This document shows positions 1 to 6,680 of a stretch of 9,806 nucleotides of DNA, piece after piece; the first letter of the stretch is position 1; every line of letters begins with the position of its first letter. Both the position numbers and the translations under genes were made by a program. This DNA is from an uncultured Clostridia bacterium (GTDB taxonomy: Bacteria > Bacillota > Clostridia > Oscillospirales > Ruminococcaceae): the NCBI GenBank assembly GCA_947302065.1, contig CAMYUO010000034.1, positions 1 through 9,806 on the forward strand, written 5' to 3'. The notes below the pieces were generated by a model. It had not been told where the DNA came from. It saw only the letters and a list, made by a program, of their open reading frames with translations, and searched no databases.

Positions 1-302
1 GTCTGGCGCAGCCGTGGCAGGAGGATTACAAGGAGAAGTTCGCAGAGGGAATGGTGATCGACGGCGGTGAAAAATGCCTGCCGGCAGAGTTCTGCGGCAG
101 CGCCGAAAACGATCACGAATGTACTCTTATCCTGCACGAAGGCAAGTTCCACCAGGTCAAGAGGATGTTTAAAATTTTAGGCAACGAGGTCGTTTTTCTC
201 AAGCGAATTGCCATCGGAAATATGAAATTAGACAGAAAATTGGCGCTTGGCGAGTGTTTGGAGATAATGCACAAAGATGTTGAAAATTTATTGGCAAAGT
301 GA
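1..302 (+). CDS. rsuA: RsuA-type 16S rRNA pseudouridine synthase, C-terminal part (5' end outside window)
   Basis: Reading frame 3 is open from the first full codon at position 3 to a TGA at 300-302, so this is the last 99 residues of a longer gene. The segment FHQVKRMF (147-170) followed by GNEVVFLKRIAIGN matches the C-terminal core of the RsuA/RluB/RluE/RluF pseudouridine synthase family. The HQVKRMF form is closer to RsuA (pseudouridine 516 of 16S rRNA) than to RluB. The protein would act in the cytoplasm on the ribosomal small subunit. The catalytic Asp motif and N-terminal S4 domain lie upstream of the window and cannot be checked. An ATG at 51 is an internal Met, because the frame is open upstream with conserved-looking sequence. 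No obvious terminator follows before the next promoter at 390. The family is secure; the exact target uridine is inferred. Confidence 0.85.
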   Translation, partial: LAQPWQEDYKEKFAEGMVIDGGEKCLPAEFCGSAENDHECTLILHEGKFHQVKRMFKILGNEVVFLKRIAIGNMKLDRKLALGECLEIMHKDVENLLAK

Positions 303-389
303 TTGGCAGGCTGTAATTTTCTGGCATTTGTCTGTGAAAATTCGTCAATATTAATATAATACTATAACAAAGTTTAGTTAAAAAAACTC

Positions 390-418
390 TTGAATGAACG
401 TACGAAATTTGGTACAAT
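390..418 (+). promoter_or_regulatory. Sigma-A promoter of the msmK-type gene
   Basis: A -35 box TTGAAT (390-395) and a -10 box TACAAT (413-418) are separated by exactly 17 bp, close to the vegetative consensus. Transcription would begin near 425, giving an untranslated leader of about 50 nt before the ATG at 475, with AGGAGGT at 459-465 as ribosome binding site. Confidence 0.8.
400..415. promoter_or_regulatory. Candidate operator: 16-bp palindrome overlapping the -10 box
   Basis: GTACGAAATTTGGTAC is an inverted repeat in which 7 of 8 pairs match; only 404/411 fails. It runs from the spacer into the -10 element, where a bound dimeric repressor would block RNA polymerase. A second perfect 10-bp palindrome, ACTAATTAGT (437-446), lies in the first transcribed bases. 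Neither matches the catabolite-repression cre consensus. Function as an operator is inferred from position only. Confidence 0.35.
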
Positions 419-474
419 AGTTTCATAGCTAATGCGACTAATTAGTAATTTTATTTATAGGAGGTCCTCTTAAT

Positions 475-1617
475 ATGGCAAGTGTATCATTGAGGGAAAT
501 TTACAAGAAATACTCCGGCGGAGTTATCGCTGTATCCGATTTCAACATCGAGATCCAGGACAAAGAGTTCATCATTCTCGTTGGTCCTTCCGGCTGCGGA
601 AAGTCCACAACTCTGAGAATGATCGCAGGTCTTGAAGAGATCAGCGAAGGCGAGCTGTACATCGGCGACAGACTCGTTAACGATGTAGCTCCTAAGGACA
701 GAGATATAGCAATGGTATTCCAGAACTACGCTCTGTATCCTCATATGACCGTATTTGACAACATGGCATTCGGTCTTAAGCTCAGAAAGGTTCCTAAGGA
801 TGAGATCCAGAGAAAAGTTGAGGAAGCTGCAAGGATCCTTGACATCGCTCACCTGCTCGACAGAAAGCCAAAGGCTCTTTCCGGTGGTCAGAGACAGCGT
901 GTTGCTCTTGGTAGAGCTATCGTTCGTAACCCACAGGTATTCCTTCTCGACGAGCCTCTCTCAAACCTCGACGCTAAGCTGAGAGCTCAGATGAGAACTG
1001 AGATCGCTAAGCTCCATCAGAAGCTTGCTACTACATTTATCTATGTAACACATGACCAGACTGAGGCTATGACAATGGGCGACCGTATCGTAGTTATGAA
1101 GGACGGTTATATCCAGCAGATCGACACACCTACAAACCTCTATCAGAACCCTGTTAACCAGTTCGTTGCAGGATTCATCGGTTCACCTCAGATGAACTTT
1201 GTTGACGCTGTTCTGCGTAAGTATGACAACAGATATGTTGTTGAGTTCGGCAGAGCTGCTTCAAGAGGCGAAGACGGTGTAACATACAGCGTTGAAGTAC
1301 CTGAGGGCAAGGTTGACGATGAGGTTCTGTATCCTCTGATCGACCAGGAAGTTGTTCTCGGTGTCAGACCTGAGTGCATCCATGACGAGCCTGCATTCCT
1401 CGCACAGGCAACAACAGGCGTTGTTGAGGCTGTTGTTGAGGTTACTGAAATGCTCGGTGCTGAGACTTATCTGTATCTGGACTGCGTTGGCATTCCTCTT
1501 ACTGCAAGAGTTTCACCTCGTACAACTGCTCGCACAGGCGACACTATCAAGGTTGCTCTTGATCCTAATAGAATCCACATCTTCGACAAGGAGACTGAGA
1601 AGTCTGTTCTCAACTAA
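475..1617 (+). CDS. msmK: Carbohydrate ABC transporter ATP-binding protein, MsmK/UgpC type
   Basis: A 380-aa ATPase that powers sugar import through CUT1-type ABC permeases at the inner face of the membrane. All nucleotide-binding motifs are intact: Walker [10 protein letters not shown] (37-45), Q-loop Gln83, signature LSGGQ (135-139), Walker B FLLDE with catalytic Glu160, D-loop SNLD (163-166) and switch His193. The C-terminal third is the TOBE/MalK-like regulatory region, and the length is normal for the family. The start is fixed by AGGAGGT ten bases upstream. No permease or solute-binding gene is adjacent and the gene has its own promoter and terminator. This fits the known Gram-positive arrangement in which one shared MsmK serves several sugar transporters. 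Codon use is distinct: GCT, GTT, CTT/CTC and AGA/CGT dominate, whereas neighbours prefer GCG, CTG and ATA. This suggests high expression. The exact sugars cannot be told from sequence. Confidence 0.93.
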   Translation: MASVSLREIYKKYSGGVIAVSDFNIEIQDKEFIILVGPSGCGKSTTLRMIAGLEEISEGELYIGDRLVNDVAPKDRDIAMVFQNYALYPHMTVFDNMAFGLKLRKVPKDEIQRKVEEAARILDIAHLLDRKPKALSGGQRQRVALGRAIVRNPQVFLLDEPLSNLDAKLRAQMRTEIAKLHQKLATTFIYVTHDQTEAMTMGDRIVVMKDGYIQQIDTPTNLYQNPVNQFVAGFIGSPQMNFVDAVLRKYDNRYVVEFGRAASRGEDGVTYSVEVPEGKVDDEVLYPLIDQEVVLGVRPECIHDEPAFLAQATTGVVEAVVEVTEMLGAETYLYLDCVGIPLTARVSPRTTARTGDTIKVALDPNRIHIFDKETEKSVLN

Positions 1618-1630
1618 TATGCTGACTTTC

Positions 1631-1664
1631 AAAGGGTACGGTTTTTCCGTACCCTTTATTTTTA
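1631..1664 (+). terminator. Intrinsic terminator of the msmK-type gene
   Basis: A perfect 11-bp stem, AAAGGGTACGG (1631-1641) with CCGTACCCTTT (1647-1657), has a TTTTT loop and is followed by ATTTTTAT. It lies 14 bp after the stop codon and closes a monocistronic unit. Confidence 0.93.
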
Positions 1665-1705
1665 TATCTGATTGGGCAGAATTAATGGTTTTGGTGCAAT
1701 ATTCA

Positions 1706-1734
1706 TTGACTTTTTGTACAAATTGTGATATAAT
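1706..1734 (+). promoter_or_regulatory. Extended -10 sigma-A promoter of the hybrid kinase
   Basis: TTGACT (1706-1711) and a perfect TATAAT (1729-1734) are separated by 17 bp, with TG at 1726-1727 forming an extended -10. The predicted start is near 1741. GAAAGGAGGT (1771-1780) is the ribosome binding site for the ATG at 1787. Confidence 0.85.
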
Positions 1735-1786
1735 TAGCTTGATTTAGTTAATTGCTGTTTGATTTGCGCCGAAAGGAGGTAAAGGT

Positions 1787-4231
1787 ATGAAGCCGGTCGT
1801 CAACAAAAAGTCAAAAACGGTCTTTCGCTCGGTATTTGTGCCGATAATCGCTATCGTGTGCATTCAGATGATATGCTTTTACCTTATTTTAATATACGGC
1901 GGTACTAAGAAAACACTTGAGGACAGTGCGATAAACACGCTCGATGACAATGCGCTGATAGTAAGGTCGGAGATAGAATCGAGGATCAAGAGCCAGTGGA
2001 CTGATTTCCCCGTGACGCAGGATATGCTCAGGAAAGACTACGAGGCGATGGTGAAAAGATACGGTGACAAGCCGTTTTGCAGGTCTGAGGCGGCGAGGAA
2101 CGAGTATCTGAAGGGTTCTTACAACACTATGGAGATAATGCTCAGCAGGACGGGCGTTGACGGTGTGTTTATTATCCTCAATGACAGCGCTGATGCGCAG
2201 GGCGCGGGCAAAGAGGGCGAAAGGTGCGGGATATATCTGGCACGTTCGGAAGAATCGGAGAGGAACTATTCGATCCTGCACTCACCGCAGGAGCTTGCAA
2301 GGTCGTTTGCGGAGCTGACTGACCCGAACTGGAAGAGCTCTTTCAGGATCGACGGGACGGCAGAGTCGGAATATTACAACAAGCCGATGATGTCGGCTTT
2401 TGAGAACAAGGGTCTGAATGCGCAGGATCATGCGTTTTTCAGCGAGTTACACACGCTTGTGTCGGGGCGTGAGGTGCTGACATACAGCATCCCGATGCTT
2501 GATGAAAACGGTTTCCCGTATGCGATAGTGGGCGTTGATGTTACAAAAGACAGCATCAAAGAGCTGCTGCACTCGCCTGAGGATCAGAAGGAATGTGTGA
2601 TCGTTGCACTCAGGACTCAGGATAACAGGTTCAGACTGATCGCATCAAACGGTCCGCTGTTTGACAACGTAAAGGTCGATGACGGTGAATTTGAGATAAT
2701 TCCATGCACTCACGGGCACGGCAGCGATGCGTTCGAGATAGAAGGCACGGACGACGACGAGATGACGGGCGTTATGAGCAAAATGAAGTTGTACGGCGAA
2801 AAGAGCGTATTCGCCGAGAACGAGCTTTGCGTGCTGTCGATCTCAAAGAACAAGGATCTTTATGCGTATGCGATACAGATACAGAAGATACTGCTGCTGG
2901 TGACGATAGCGGCGCTGGTGTTTGCGATCGGCGGAATACTCATTATAAGCAGGAGCTTTTCAAGCCCGATAAGGAAGCTGGCTGCGAGCGTAAAGAAGAT
3001 GGAGCCGACGGATAAGATCTCGCTGCAAAGGCTCGGTGTAACAGAGATAGACGAGTTTGTTGACAACATTGAGACGCTAAGCCGTGACTCTGTGAGGAGT
3101 ATGGCGAAAACGGAGTTTTTCGCACGGATGAGCCACGACATGCGCACGCCGATGAATGCGATAATCAATCTTTCGTCGCCGCAGATGCTGGAAAATGCGA
3201 GCGATGAGCAGAAAGACGAATACTTCGGGCAGATAAACAATGCGGGTGCATACCTGCTGGGGATAATCAACGAGCTTCTGGACATGAACAAGCTGGAAAG
3301 CGGCAGTCTGAAGATAACGTCGGCTGCGCACAAGGCGGACACGCTGTTCGATGCGACTGTGGAGATAATAAAACAGCTTGCAAAGGGCGCTGATGTGCGG
3401 TTTACGACGCACATAGACATTCCGGACGGACTTTACATAAGCGTTGACAAGCAGCATCTCAATCAGGTGGTTATGAATCTGTTGGCGAACGCAGTGAAAT
3501 TCACGCAGGCAAAGGGCACGGTGCATTTTGAGGCGAAGATGACCGAGGTCGGAGACGGCGTTCACGCAGAGCTTGCGGTCAAGGACACGGGCATCGGAAT
3601 GAGCCGTGAGTTTACCGAAAAGATGTATGAGCCGTTTTCGCAGGAAGAGACGGGCAGGCAGGGCACGGGTCTTGGTTTGCCGATAGCAAAGGGCATCGTT
3701 GATGCGATGGGCGGCGAGATGCGCTGTCTGAGCATTGAGGGTGCAGGCACGACGTTCGAGCTGGAGCTTGACTTTGAAAAGGCGGAGCTTGCGCCGCAGC
3801 AGGAGTTGGCAGATGTCGGCATACTCAATGGCAGGCGGATACTGCTGTGCGAGGATCACCCGATAAATGCGCAGATCGCAAAGGCTCTGCTTGAAAAGCA
3901 GGGAATGGCTGCAGACATTGCTGACAACGGGCGCATCGGCGTTGAGATGTTCAGCCGATCGGCGCAGGGCGAATATGATGCGATACTTATGGACGTGCGC
4001 ATGCCTGTGATGAACGGACTTGAGGCGACGAGGGCGATAAGGGCGCTGCCGAGGGCAGATGCAAAGAGCGTGCCGATCATTGCGATGACGGCGAATGCGT
4101 TTGCGGAGGACGTTGCTGAGGCACTTGATGCAGGCATGGACAAGCACATGGCGAAGCCTGTTGATCCGCAGAGGCTGTATGAGGTTTTGGCGGAAGTGTG
4201 CGCGCACACGGCGCCTGTCCGTCGCAAATAG
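1787..4231 (+). CDS. Membrane-bound hybrid histidine kinase with Cache-like sensor and C-terminal receiver
   Basis: An 814-aa sensor kinase. Helix 1 spans about 15-37 and helix 2 about 368-387. The roughly 330 residues between them form an extracytoplasmic sensor whose last part (YSIPMLDENGFPYAIVGVDV) looks like a dCache domain, known for small-ligand sensing. A HAMP-like linker (SPIRKLAASV) follows, then HisKA with phospho-acceptor His450 in SHDMRTP. The HATPase has N-box Asn568, G1 DTGIGM (from Asp600) and G2 GTGLGL (from Gly626). The C-terminal receiver carries the acidic pair Glu689/Asp690, phospho-acceptor Asp736 in LMDVRMP and Lys790 in AKPVD, so all catalytic residues are present. The chain ends just after the receiver: there is no HPt or DNA-binding output domain and no response regulator next to it. 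It would autophosphorylate His450 and pass phosphate to Asp736; the downstream partner is unknown. GAAAGGAGGT six bases upstream sets the start. Confidence 0.92.
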   Translation: MKPVVNKKSKTVFRSVFVPIIAIVCIQMICFYLILIYGGTKKTLEDSAINTLDDNALIVRSEIESRIKSQWTDFPVTQDMLRKDYEAMVKRYGDKPFCRSEAARNEYLKGSYNTMEIMLSRTGVDGVFIILNDSADAQGAGKEGERCGIYLARSEESERNYSILHSPQELARSFAELTDPNWKSSFRIDGTAESEYYNKPMMSAFENKGLNAQDHAFFSELHTLVSGREVLTYSIPMLDENGFPYAIVGVDVTKDSIKELLHSPEDQKECVIVALRTQDNRFRLIASNGPLFDNVKVDDGEFEIIPCTHGHGSDAFEIEGTDDDEMTGVMSKMKLYGEKSVFAENELCVLSISKNKDLYAYAIQIQKILLLVTIAALVFAIGGILIISRSFSSPIRKLAASVKKMEPTDKISLQRLGVTEIDEFVDNIETLSRDSVRSMAKTEFFARMSHDMRTPMNAIINLSSPQMLENASDEQKDEYFGQINNAGAYLLGIINELLDMNKLESGSLKITSAAHKADTLFDATVEIIKQLAKGADVRFTTHIDIPDGLYISVDKQHLNQVVMNLLANAVKFTQAKGTVHFEAKMTEVGDGVHAELAVKDTGIGMSREFTEKMYEPFSQEETGRQGTGLGLPIAKGIVDAMGGEMRCLSIEGAGTTFELELDFEKAELAPQQELADVGILNGRRILLCEDHPINAQIAKALLEKQGMAADIADNGRIGVEMFSRSAQGEYDAILMDVRMPVMNGLEATRAIRALPRADAKSVPIIAMTANAFAEDVAEALDAGMDKHMAKPVDPQRLYEVLAEVCAHTAPVRRK

Positions 4232-4331
4232 GTTTGAGCAAACAGAGACCTTTGTGTCGCTCCGGGCGTTACTTAGTATAGTATTTGCACCTGTACTTTC
4301 AAGGAGACTGAATAAACCCGCAGGTATTATT

Positions 4332-4410
4332 AAAGTTGATGTCCGAATGGGGATAACCGTCCTGACGGACGCTTGGGGGCGACCGGAAAGCCCCCGAGAA
4401 AAACAACTTT
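4332..4410 (+). ncRNA. Predicted compact three-way-junction RNA element, family not recognised
   Basis: P1 pairs AAAGTTG (4332-4338) with CAACTTT (4404-4410). P2 pairs GTCCG (4341-4345) with CGGAC (4366-4370); its loop can fold further as GG-ATAA-CC with flanking GG/CC. P3 pairs CTTGGGGGC (4372-4380) with GCCCCCGAG (4390-4398), with one G-T pair. The junction is tight: two bases, one base and five A residues join the helices. No riboswitch or ribozyme class is recognised, and no clear promoter is visible in 4232-4331, so it may be read through from the kinase gene or be DNA-level structure. The strand assumes co-orientation with the genes. The fold is seen in the sequence; that it is a functional RNA is inference. 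Confidence 0.4.
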
Positions 4411-4414
4411 CATA

Positions 4415-4634
4415 TTCAAGGCGACCTTTTGCGGTCGCCTTGAAGCAGCCGACGTTACCACAGGGTAAGGGAAAGCCCTCTCTTACAGGGCTTTCCCTCT
4501 TCCAAAACAGTCCACAGGACTGTTTTGAAATTCACCCTTTTCCGTGCGCCTGACGGTCGGGAGTTTCGCTGTCTGCGGACAGCGACAAGGGCGCTGCCCT
4601 TGACCCGCCAGCCTTTTTTACGAGAAAAGGCTGG
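4415..4634. repeat. Array of six consecutive palindromes (REP/MITE-like intergenic hairpin cluster)
   Basis: Stems in order: TTCAAGGCGACC/GGTCGCCTTGAA (4415-4426/4433-4444, 12 bp); AGGGAAAGCCCT/AGGGCTTTCCCT (4468-4479/4487-4498, 12 bp); CAAAACAGTCC/GGACTGTTTTG (4503-4513/4517-4527, 11 bp); CGCTGTC/GACAGCG (4567-4573/4578-4584, 7 bp); CAAGGGC/GCCCTTG (4586-4592/4596-4602, 7 bp); CCAGCCTTTT/AAAAGGCTGG (4608-4617/4625-4634, 10 bp). All listed pairs match. None is followed by a clear T-run, so they are not ordinary terminators. The palindromes differ in sequence, so this is a composite, not a tandem repeat. From general familiarity, similar modules recur between genes in Ruminococcus and Faecalibacterium genomes; copy number here is unverified. 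Together with 4332-4410 it fills most of the 565-bp space between the kinase and LytTR genes. It contains no supportable gene. Confidence 0.75.
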
Positions 4635-4707
4635 GCGAAAAACCTGTTATTATTGGTTTGGGTCTATGATTTTTGTCCGTTGCTGTGCGTTTGATGTGGT
4701 TTGTTTA

Positions 4708-4737
4708 CCTGTTAGGTGCAAAAAATCACCTGTTGGT
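4708..4737 (+). promoter_or_regulatory. Candidate LytTR binding site: 9-bp direct repeats 21 bp apart
   Basis: CCTGTTAGG (4708-4716) and CCTGTTGGT (4729-4737) match at 7 of 9 positions and are separated by 12 bp, a 21-bp offset or two helical turns. LytTR regulators such as AgrA and ComE are known to bind 9-bp imperfect direct repeats with a 12-13 bp gap, often with a GTT core. The site ends 9 bp before the -35 box of the LytTR gene, a typical activator position. Each half also forms a small palindrome (ACCT-GTT-AGGT; TCACC-TGTT-GGTGA), so another dimeric regulator is possible. Confidence 0.55.
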
Positions 4738-4746
4738 GAAAATCTA

Positions 4747-4775
4747 TTTACAAATCAGACCGTTTGTATTACAAT
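4747..4775 (+). promoter_or_regulatory. Promoter of the LytTR-LiaF operon
   Basis: TTTACA (4747-4752) and TACAAT (4770-4775) are 17 bp apart. Transcription would start near 4782, leaving only about 15 nt before the GTG start. The direct repeats just upstream suggest autoregulation by the gene product. Confidence 0.75.
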
Positions 4776-4796
4776 GTCGATAGTGGAGGTGGAGAT

Positions 4797-5252
4797 GTGA
4801 AAGTAAGGATAGAGATAGACGACAGCGTCACCGAAGACGAAGTCGTTATCAGATGCCGCAGCTTTGACAGCAACGCCGCCAGGATACAACAAGCCGTGAC
4901 TGAGCTTACCAAGCAGTCAGACCTGTCGTTTTTCAAAGACAACACCGAATATTACATGCCAATAGAGAGGATACTCTTTTTTGAGACCTCGCCTGCCGGA
5001 ATTGACGCTCACACAGCAGACGATATATTCACGATAAAGAAAAAGCTTTACGAGCTTGAAGAAGAGCTGCCGAGATATTTTATGAGAGTGTCAAAATCCG
5101 CTATACTAAATCTCAATGCGGTTTACTCGGTCGAGAAAAACATCACAGCGTCGAGCCTTGTAAGGTTCATGGGAACGCCCAAGGTGGTATATGTTTCGAG
5201 AATATATTATAAAGCGATGAAACAGCGGCTTGATGAAAGAAGAAAACTATGA
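4797..5252 (+). CDS. Stand-alone LytTR-domain DNA-binding regulator
   Basis: A 151-aa cytoplasmic transcription factor. Residues 1-45 are a short N-terminal region with no receiver domain. About 50-147 form the LytTR domain, with the typical opening YYMPIERILFFET, a middle segment ending FMRVSKSAILNLNAV (about 95-109), and a C-terminal strand-helix VVYVSRIYYKAMKQRL. I place the start at GTG 4797 with GGAGGT at 4785-4790 as ribosome binding site. An in-frame TTG at 4764 lies upstream of the -10 box and would not be transcribed. With no receiver, activity must be set by something other than phosphorylation. The next gene encodes a membrane protein 36 bp downstream, as in LytTR regulatory systems where a membrane partner inhibits the regulator. 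It probably binds the direct repeats upstream of its own promoter. Targets beyond its own operon are unknown. Confidence 0.88.
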   Translation: MKVRIEIDDSVTEDEVVIRCRSFDSNAARIQQAVTELTKQSDLSFFKDNTEYYMPIERILFFETSPAGIDAHTADDIFTIKKKLYELEEELPRYFMRVSKSAILNLNAVYSVEKNITASSLVRFMGTPKVVYVSRIYYKAMKQRLDERRKL

Positions 5253-5288
5253 CAGCAAATAGAACAAAACGAAAGGGAGGAAGATAGA

Positions 5289-6035
5289 ATGAAAAAGAAA
5301 TCGAGTGTTAAATACATTCTTTTCGGACTGTTTTTCATAATCGTCGGTGCGTGCATCATTGGCAAGGCGGCAGGCGTTTTGCCGGAAATCAATGATGTTG
5401 CGATGCTCAAGGTGCTGTTGGCACTTTTGCTCGTGCCTGTGTTCGTGGAGGGTTTTGTACATCTGATATTCTCGTGCATTTTCTTCCCGATGGCGATATG
5501 GGTGATAATCTTTGACAAACAGCTCGGTCTTGAATGGATGACTCCGTGGCCTGTGCTCGGTGCAGCGCTGTTCCTCAGCCTCGGCTGCTCGCTGCTCGTT
5601 CCGAGAAACATCAAGTGGATGAAGCGCCAGTGGAACGGCGACACGCTGATGGACAGATATGAGAATCAGGAGCATTGGACAGAGGAAGATATGCCCGAAA
5701 ACAGCGATCTGAAGATGAACACACGCTTTGCTGGTTCAAGCAGATACATCAACAGCGAGGATTTCCGCAGCTGTGACATCAACTGCTCGTTCGGCGGAAC
5801 AAAGGTATACTTTGACAAGGCGGTCATTCAGGGAAGATCGGCAAACATCAGGCTCAAGGCTGAGTTCTCGGGTGTGGAGCTGTATATCCCTAAGGAGTGG
5901 ACAGTAAAGAACATGCTGCGCTGCAAGATGGGCGGCTTGGAAGAGAAAGGCGAGAAGAACGCCGCAAAAAGCGGAAAGTTCGTAGTGCTTACAGGAGATA
6001 CGTCATTTTCCGGCGTAACGATATATTACTGCTGA
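5289..6035 (+). CDS. LiaF-like membrane protein, probable partner of the LytTR regulator
   Basis: A 248-aa protein with four predicted membrane helices (about 7-28, 38-56, 58-75, 86-104), a polar linker rich in charged residues (about 106-140), and a C-terminal domain of short beta-type segments (about 142-248) ending in SFSGVTIYYC. This is the layout of LiaF-type proteins: N-terminal membrane part plus a C-terminal cell-wall-active-antibiotic-response domain. In Bacillus, LiaF holds the LiaS kinase inactive. Here no LiaSR pair is present and the neighbour is a receiver-less LytTR protein, so the likely role is to control that regulator from the membrane; this is inference. The start is an ATG preceded by AAAGGGAGG (5272-5280), 36 bp after the LytTR stop. 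The A-rich 62-bp gap to the next gene has no terminator, so the three genes are probably co-transcribed. Confidence 0.75.
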   Translation: MKKKSSVKYILFGLFFIIVGACIIGKAAGVLPEINDVAMLKVLLALLLVPVFVEGFVHLIFSCIFFPMAIWVIIFDKQLGLEWMTPWPVLGAALFLSLGCSLLVPRNIKWMKRQWNGDTLMDRYENQEHWTEEDMPENSDLKMNTRFAGSSRYINSEDFRSCDINCSFGGTKVYFDKAVIQGRSANIRLKAEFSGVELYIPKEWTVKNMLRCKMGGLEEKGEKNAAKSGKFVVLTGDTSFSGVTIYYC

Positions 6036-6097
6036 TAACAGAATAAAAAAACAAAAGACAGAACAAAAGAGACAAAAACAAAAGGGGACAATCGAAT

Positions 6098-6586
6098 ATG
6101 TTCAGGGGAAACTCGAAAATGAGAGCCGTCGGCATCATTACGCTTGTTAACTCAGCGGCGGCTATGGGGTATGTAGTTTATCTGTATTGCCATATCGGTG
6201 CGCATAGCAGCGAGGCATACTCGGGCTATCTGTATCAGCTTCTGCTGGTATTCGGATTTGAAGTTTACAAGATAATAAGCGGATTTGTCGCATTCAGGAA
6301 GGCTGAAGACACTGATGAATCGCTGGCTGTGAAGAACAACGGCATCATAATGACGGGTCTGAGCATTGCGTGGGTATATCTGGCTATCAGAAACCACACG
6401 GGCGGACTTGGCGCTGTCGGCGGATCGTTCAGTGAGTTCTTTATGATCGCAACTGCGCTTATCGACCTGCTTTGCTCGCAGCTGCTGATACTTTCGGCAT
6501 CGGGCAGCGAGAAACAGGACATCAGCGATGAACGGACATCGGACACACAGAATTATATCTGTCCGAAGTTCGTATTAAAAAATTAA
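6098..6586 (+). CDS. Small four-helix membrane protein, tandem family member 1
   Basis: A 162-aa protein of unknown function. Helices are predicted near 10-33, 44-66, 82-98 and 112-133. Basic residues at the N terminus and in the loop between helices 2 and 3 place both ends in the cytoplasm. Family marks are E55-x-Y57-K58 at helix 2, S89-x-x-W92 in helix 3 and D123 in helix 4. The N terminus MFRGNSKMR resembles those of the next three genes. The tail after helix 4 is short (about 29 residues), polar, and contains one Cys. AAAGGGG (6081-6087) precedes the ATG. This is the third gene of the LytTR-LiaF operon and lies upstream of the terminator at 6681, so it is the family member most directly tied to the regulator. 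I do not recognise a named domain. Confidence 0.82.
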   Translation: MFRGNSKMRAVGIITLVNSAAAMGYVVYLYCHIGAHSSEAYSGYLYQLLLVFGFEVYKIISGFVAFRKAEDTDESLAVKNNGIIMTGLSIAWVYLAIRNHTGGLGAVGGSFSEFFMIATALIDLLCSQLLILSASGSEKQDISDERTSDTQNYICPKFVLKN

Positions 6587-6605
6587 ACCACAACGGCATT
6601 GAATA

Positions 6606-6648
6606 GGGGGTATAGCTGTGCGGCTGCAACACACCTCCGCAGCGGCAC
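6606..6648 (+). other. Structured untranslated segment before the operon terminator, with possible short ORF
   Basis: GTGCGGCTGC (6618-6627) pairs with GCAGCGGCAC (6639-6648) over 9 of 10 positions around an 11-base loop. The loop's ACACCTCC (6631-6638) can instead pair with GGGGGTAT (6606-6613), giving a competing fold. A GTG at 6618, seven bases after an AGGGGG, opens an 11-codon frame ending at 6653 (MRLQHTSAAAR). The two folds would expose or hide that ribosome binding site. No known riboswitch is recognised. It belongs to the 338-bp gene-free stretch 6587-6924, which also holds a terminator, a repeat and a promoter. Confidence 0.3.
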
Positions 6649-6680
6649 GGTGAAACAAGGCAAAAAGCGTATGTGGGAGA

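Noticed and set aside
3077..4207. Long open frame on the minus strand (376 codons) opposite the kinase
   Set aside because: It is antisense to a well-supported histidine kinase with intact motifs, has Arg/His/Leu-rich composition typical of shadow frames, and no ribosome binding site was seen.
4415..4444. Intrinsic terminator for the hybrid kinase
   Set aside because: The 12-bp stem is strong but followed by GCAGCCGACG with no T-run; it fits the palindrome array better.
4095..4553. Plus-strand frame of 152 codons starting inside the kinase receiver
   Set aside because: It is out of frame with the kinase, Arg-rich and runs into hairpins; no start signal.
4764..4796. Upstream TTG start for the LytTR gene
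   Set aside because: It lies before the -10 box of the predicted promoter and has no ribosome binding site; GTG 4797 has GGAGGT at proper spacing.
4525..4800. Plus-strand frame of 91 codons across the palindrome array
   Set aside because: It is built from palindromic DNA, lacks a ribosome binding site, and overlaps the operator, promoter and start of the LytTR gene.
6606..6617. GGGGGTATAGCT resembles the 5' end of a tRNA-Ala
   Set aside because: The following bases do not form an anticodon arm or T arm, and no T-loop GGTTCGA-type motif is present.
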